Source of the DNA: an uncultured Mycoplasmataceae bacterium
Lineage (GTDB): Bacteria; Bacillota_I; Bacilli_A; Mycoplasmatales; Mycoplasmoidaceae
DNA: 8,834 bases
Direction of reading: 5' to 3'
Assembly (NCBI GenBank): GCA_949299825.1
Contig: CASGBP010000011.1
Coordinates: forward strand, 1-8,834
Position numbers and translations under genes: made by a program. Under the pieces are notes generated by a model. The model was not told the DNA's origin and searched no databases. It saw only the letters and a list, made by a program, of their open reading frames with translations. The stretch's first letter is position 1. Each line of letters starts with the position of its first letter. This document shows positions 7,001 through 8,834 of this stretch, in pieces.

Positions 7001-8834
7001 TATTTCTGATATGTCATCATTTATTCCAAAAATTGATAAATCTAAATCAGCATATGTTATTCCTAATGCAACTATTGAAGATGGACAAATAACAAATTAT
7101 TCAATTACTACTTCTGTTTATTTATATCCTACTATTTTCATTGAAGAGAATGCCTTAGTTAATCCTTTAGAATATCAATTTGATAAGTTTATAGATATTG
7201 CTGCAGCAAATGATATTGCAATTGAGGCTGATGAAAGTTCACGTTGAATTTATTTACCAAATGTTAAATTTAAAAATTCTAGTCTAACATTGGATGGTAC
7301 ATATTTTTTTGGAGAACAAATTATTTTTGCTAATAAATGAGGAAATGTTGAATATCAAAATTTGACAAGTAGTAGTTTATTTGAGTTTACAGATACTACT
7401 TATGAGGATCATATTTATAGTTTTGAAGCTCCTGATGTAGTAAGTCTTATTGATGATGATAATGAGGAAGAAAGTGTGGCTTCTGATAAGCTATCATCTC
7501 AAAGGGATGAAGATTTAAATGCTGAAAATACTACTAAAGTTAGTACTTATTCTAATCCTGATCCTATTAATCCTAATGATGCTCTAAATAATTTAATGTT
7601 TGAAACAACTATGGAGGATTTAGTTAATTCAGGTTATAATCCTCAGCATCTAGATGGATGTTTAATTGTCTATCTAAAAGATACTACAAATATTATTACT
7701 CAAAAGCAAGGTGATTATGTATTTGTGCTTAGAAAGTCGGATAATAGTTTTTCTTTATTTGATAAGGGTTACTTTAATCCAGCTGATACTTCTCCTACTG
7801 GTGGTCTTAGTTTAGAAGCAATGTATATTAAGGATCAATCTACTAATTCTTTAAAACAAGTTGAAAACTTTGCATACATATCTAGTAAGAGAAGTGTTGA
7901 TAATAGTCTAGCTCATGATCCAAAAATGGTTATTCTTTCAACAGATGCAAATCCAAGAGAAATTAGTTTTTCAAGTTATGTTCATGGTGCTTCTGATACC
8001 AAAAGTATTTTTGGACAGGTAAATCAATATGTTGATGTTAAATTTGATAAAGATACCGGGAAATTAAAACCAGGTGAAACGATTGATGCAGGTAATGAGT
8101 ACTCACGTGGTAATGGATATGATTATAGAAAAATATATACTGATATTAACTGTGGTGCTTCAAGTCGTACATTTGATGTTACAGATTCTAAAAATCAAAT
8201 TGCTAATAATCAAAATGTTAGAGCTTTAAAACCTTTATTAGCAATAAATAAAGGTACTTTTGATAATGATGCTTCTATTAAAAATAAAATATTAACTAAT
8301 TTGGATGTTCTTAATCTTGATGATGATAGAAAAGAATTTCTTGTTAATCGTGGTTTAGAAAATAGTAGGGTTGATGATGATTATGTTAATACAACAAAAG
8401 AACTTAGTAGTGATAATAAGAAAAAAAATAAGAAAAAATTTGTTCTTAAAAAACATATAGACAATGAACAAGAAAAACAAACAAAAGAAAAAACACTTAA
8501 CTTATGAAAAAGAAAAAAAGAAAACACTCAATCTATTAATGATGCAGATAATACAAAAGTTGCAAATGTTGAAAAGCGTACTAAAAAACCAAATATCTTC
8601 AAGAAAATAAAGGATAGTAGAACAAAATCAATGGCAAGTGTAGCAATAGTTGGTGAAGTTGAAAGAACTGGCATTGATTTTGAAGCTAATCCAGCTAATG
8701 AGCAAATAGATAGAAATGAGCAAATAAATAGAATTGTTAATAGACAAGTGAAAGATCAATGTCGTGTATTTGATTTTTCTCTTAATGATATAACACCAAT
8801 GACAACATATGATTTTTATTCAGAAATAAAATAC
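4095..8834 (+). CDS. giant exported surface protein of unknown family (3' end outside window)
   Basis: One frame of 1580 codons runs to the window edge without TAA or TAG. Ten in-frame TGA are read as Trp, at residues 122, 217, 307, 630, 677, 721, 888, 1051, 1082 and 1471. The N-terminus, MKKK followed by a hydrophobic stretch to about residue 28, is a signal peptide or an uncleaved membrane anchor. Cys9 lies inside that stretch with no proper lipobox, so it is probably not a lipoprotein. I saw no second membrane segment. Residues 33-260 hold degenerate repeats of about 20 residues. Residues 310-1050 look mainly helical and rich in Asn, Ser, Ala and Leu. An acidic spacer follows at about 1119-1145, then a section with strand-like and turn-rich character (about 1185-1360), a lysine-rich region (about 1442-1512) and a short tandem repeat (1535-1546). 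No enzyme motif is visible. Mycoplasma giant proteins of adhesion, gliding or the massive surface protein type are comparable in size and export signal, but I cannot show homology. It has its own promoter, 205 bases after infB. Confidence 0.85.
4191..4874 (+). repeat. degenerate ~20-residue protein repeats in the N-terminal part of the giant protein
   Basis: Several segments share a pattern of a short strand, a G/N/D turn, an aromatic strand, a polar or acidic turn, and a helix ending in L-x-x-Y/F-I/L. The clearest are residues 33-51 (RFDGKIFANSESLKKYI) and 163-180 (YYFNDIYFKDKEELYTYL). Weaker copies lie at about 67-87 (NGKKVYIGQTQMQQIA), 136-156 (GDSIYLDEADALTTFI) and 235-257 (TGYKYVSSKSDVDNAV). 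Spacing is irregular (about 30-70 residues) and the DNA is not repeated, so the copies are old. This suggests a string of small extracellular modules next to the membrane anchor. Confidence 0.5.
7449..7529 (+). other. acidic low-complexity spacer within the giant protein
   Basis: Residues 1119-1145 are dominated by Asp, Glu and Ser (for example DDDNEEES) and are followed by a Pro/Asn-rich segment (NPDPINPND). This is typical of a disordered linker between two folded parts, here the helical body and the following strand-rich section. Confidence 0.6.
8418..8627 (+). other. lysine-rich low-complexity region within the giant protein
   Basis: Residues 1442-1511 contain clusters such as KKKNKKK, WKRKKE and EKRTKKPNIFKKIKD, with very few hydrophobic residues. 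In DNA this gives an A8 run (8421-8428) and an A7 run (8513-8519). The segment is probably disordered and positively charged. It could touch nucleic acid, membrane lipid or host polyanions, or be a linker. It has no recognisable domain. Confidence 0.6.
8697..8732 (+). repeat. 18-bp tandem duplication, two copies, in frame
   Basis: Bases 8697-8714 and 8715-8732 are identical except at 8709 (G) versus 8727 (A). They encode NEQIDR and NEQINR. A recent in-frame duplication is the simplest explanation. The copy number could vary between strains. Confidence 0.8.

Noticed and set aside
4095..8507. Reading the right half as a row of decayed pseudogene fragments
   Set aside because: All interruptions are TGA, none is TAA or TAG, and all pieces are in the same frame. 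nusA and infB in the same window show that TGA is tryptophan here, because their conserved sequence continues across it.
1..8834. CRISPR arrays, tRNA or rRNA genes, insertion sequences
   Set aside because: I saw no regularly spaced direct repeats, no tRNA-like cloverleaf or rRNA sequence, and no transposase motif or flanking inverted repeats.

Overview
The window comes from a wall-less bacterium of the Mycoplasma type (Mollicutes, translation table 4). The DNA is strongly AT-rich, and the long reading frames stay open only if TGA is read as tryptophan. Fifteen in-frame TGA codons fall inside otherwise intact genes, and I found no TGG tryptophan codon in any of them. Read with the standard code, nusA, infB and the last gene would each break into several pieces. 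All genes are on the + strand.

Left part (1-3889): the 3' end of an unidentified gene (stop at 80-82) is followed by a 176-base gap. This gap holds a strong intrinsic-terminator hairpin (194-229) only a few bases before the nusA ribosome-binding site. Then comes a compact transcription/translation cluster: nusA (259-1797, read through two TGA), ylxR (1775-2032, overlapping nusA by 23 bases) and infB (2048-3889, read through two TGA). This is the core of the widespread nusA-ylxR-infB operon. There is no rimP upstream in the visible part, no L7Ae-like gene between ylxR and infB, and no rbfA after infB. NusA carries a hydrophilic insert between its two KH domains and a long acidic tail.

Middle (3890-4094): a 205-base intergenic region holds a weak terminator-like hairpin, then a near-consensus sigma-A-type promoter (TTTACA, 17 bases, TATAAT with an upstream TG), a leader of about 90 bases with an 8-bp perfect hairpin, and a good Shine-Dalgarno sequence.

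Right part (4095-8834): a single reading frame with ten in-frame TGA tryptophan codons runs off the window after 1580 codons. It starts with a signal peptide or signal anchor and is best called a very large exported surface protein. Its first 260 residues contain degenerate repeats of about 20 residues. A long, probably helical body follows, then an acidic spacer, a beta-rich section and a lysine-rich low-complexity stretch. I could not assign it to a family. It is the most novel object here: a giant, separately promoted surface-protein gene directly downstream of the translation-initiation operon. Large mycoplasma proteins used in adhesion, gliding or antigen display are the natural comparison, but that is inference.
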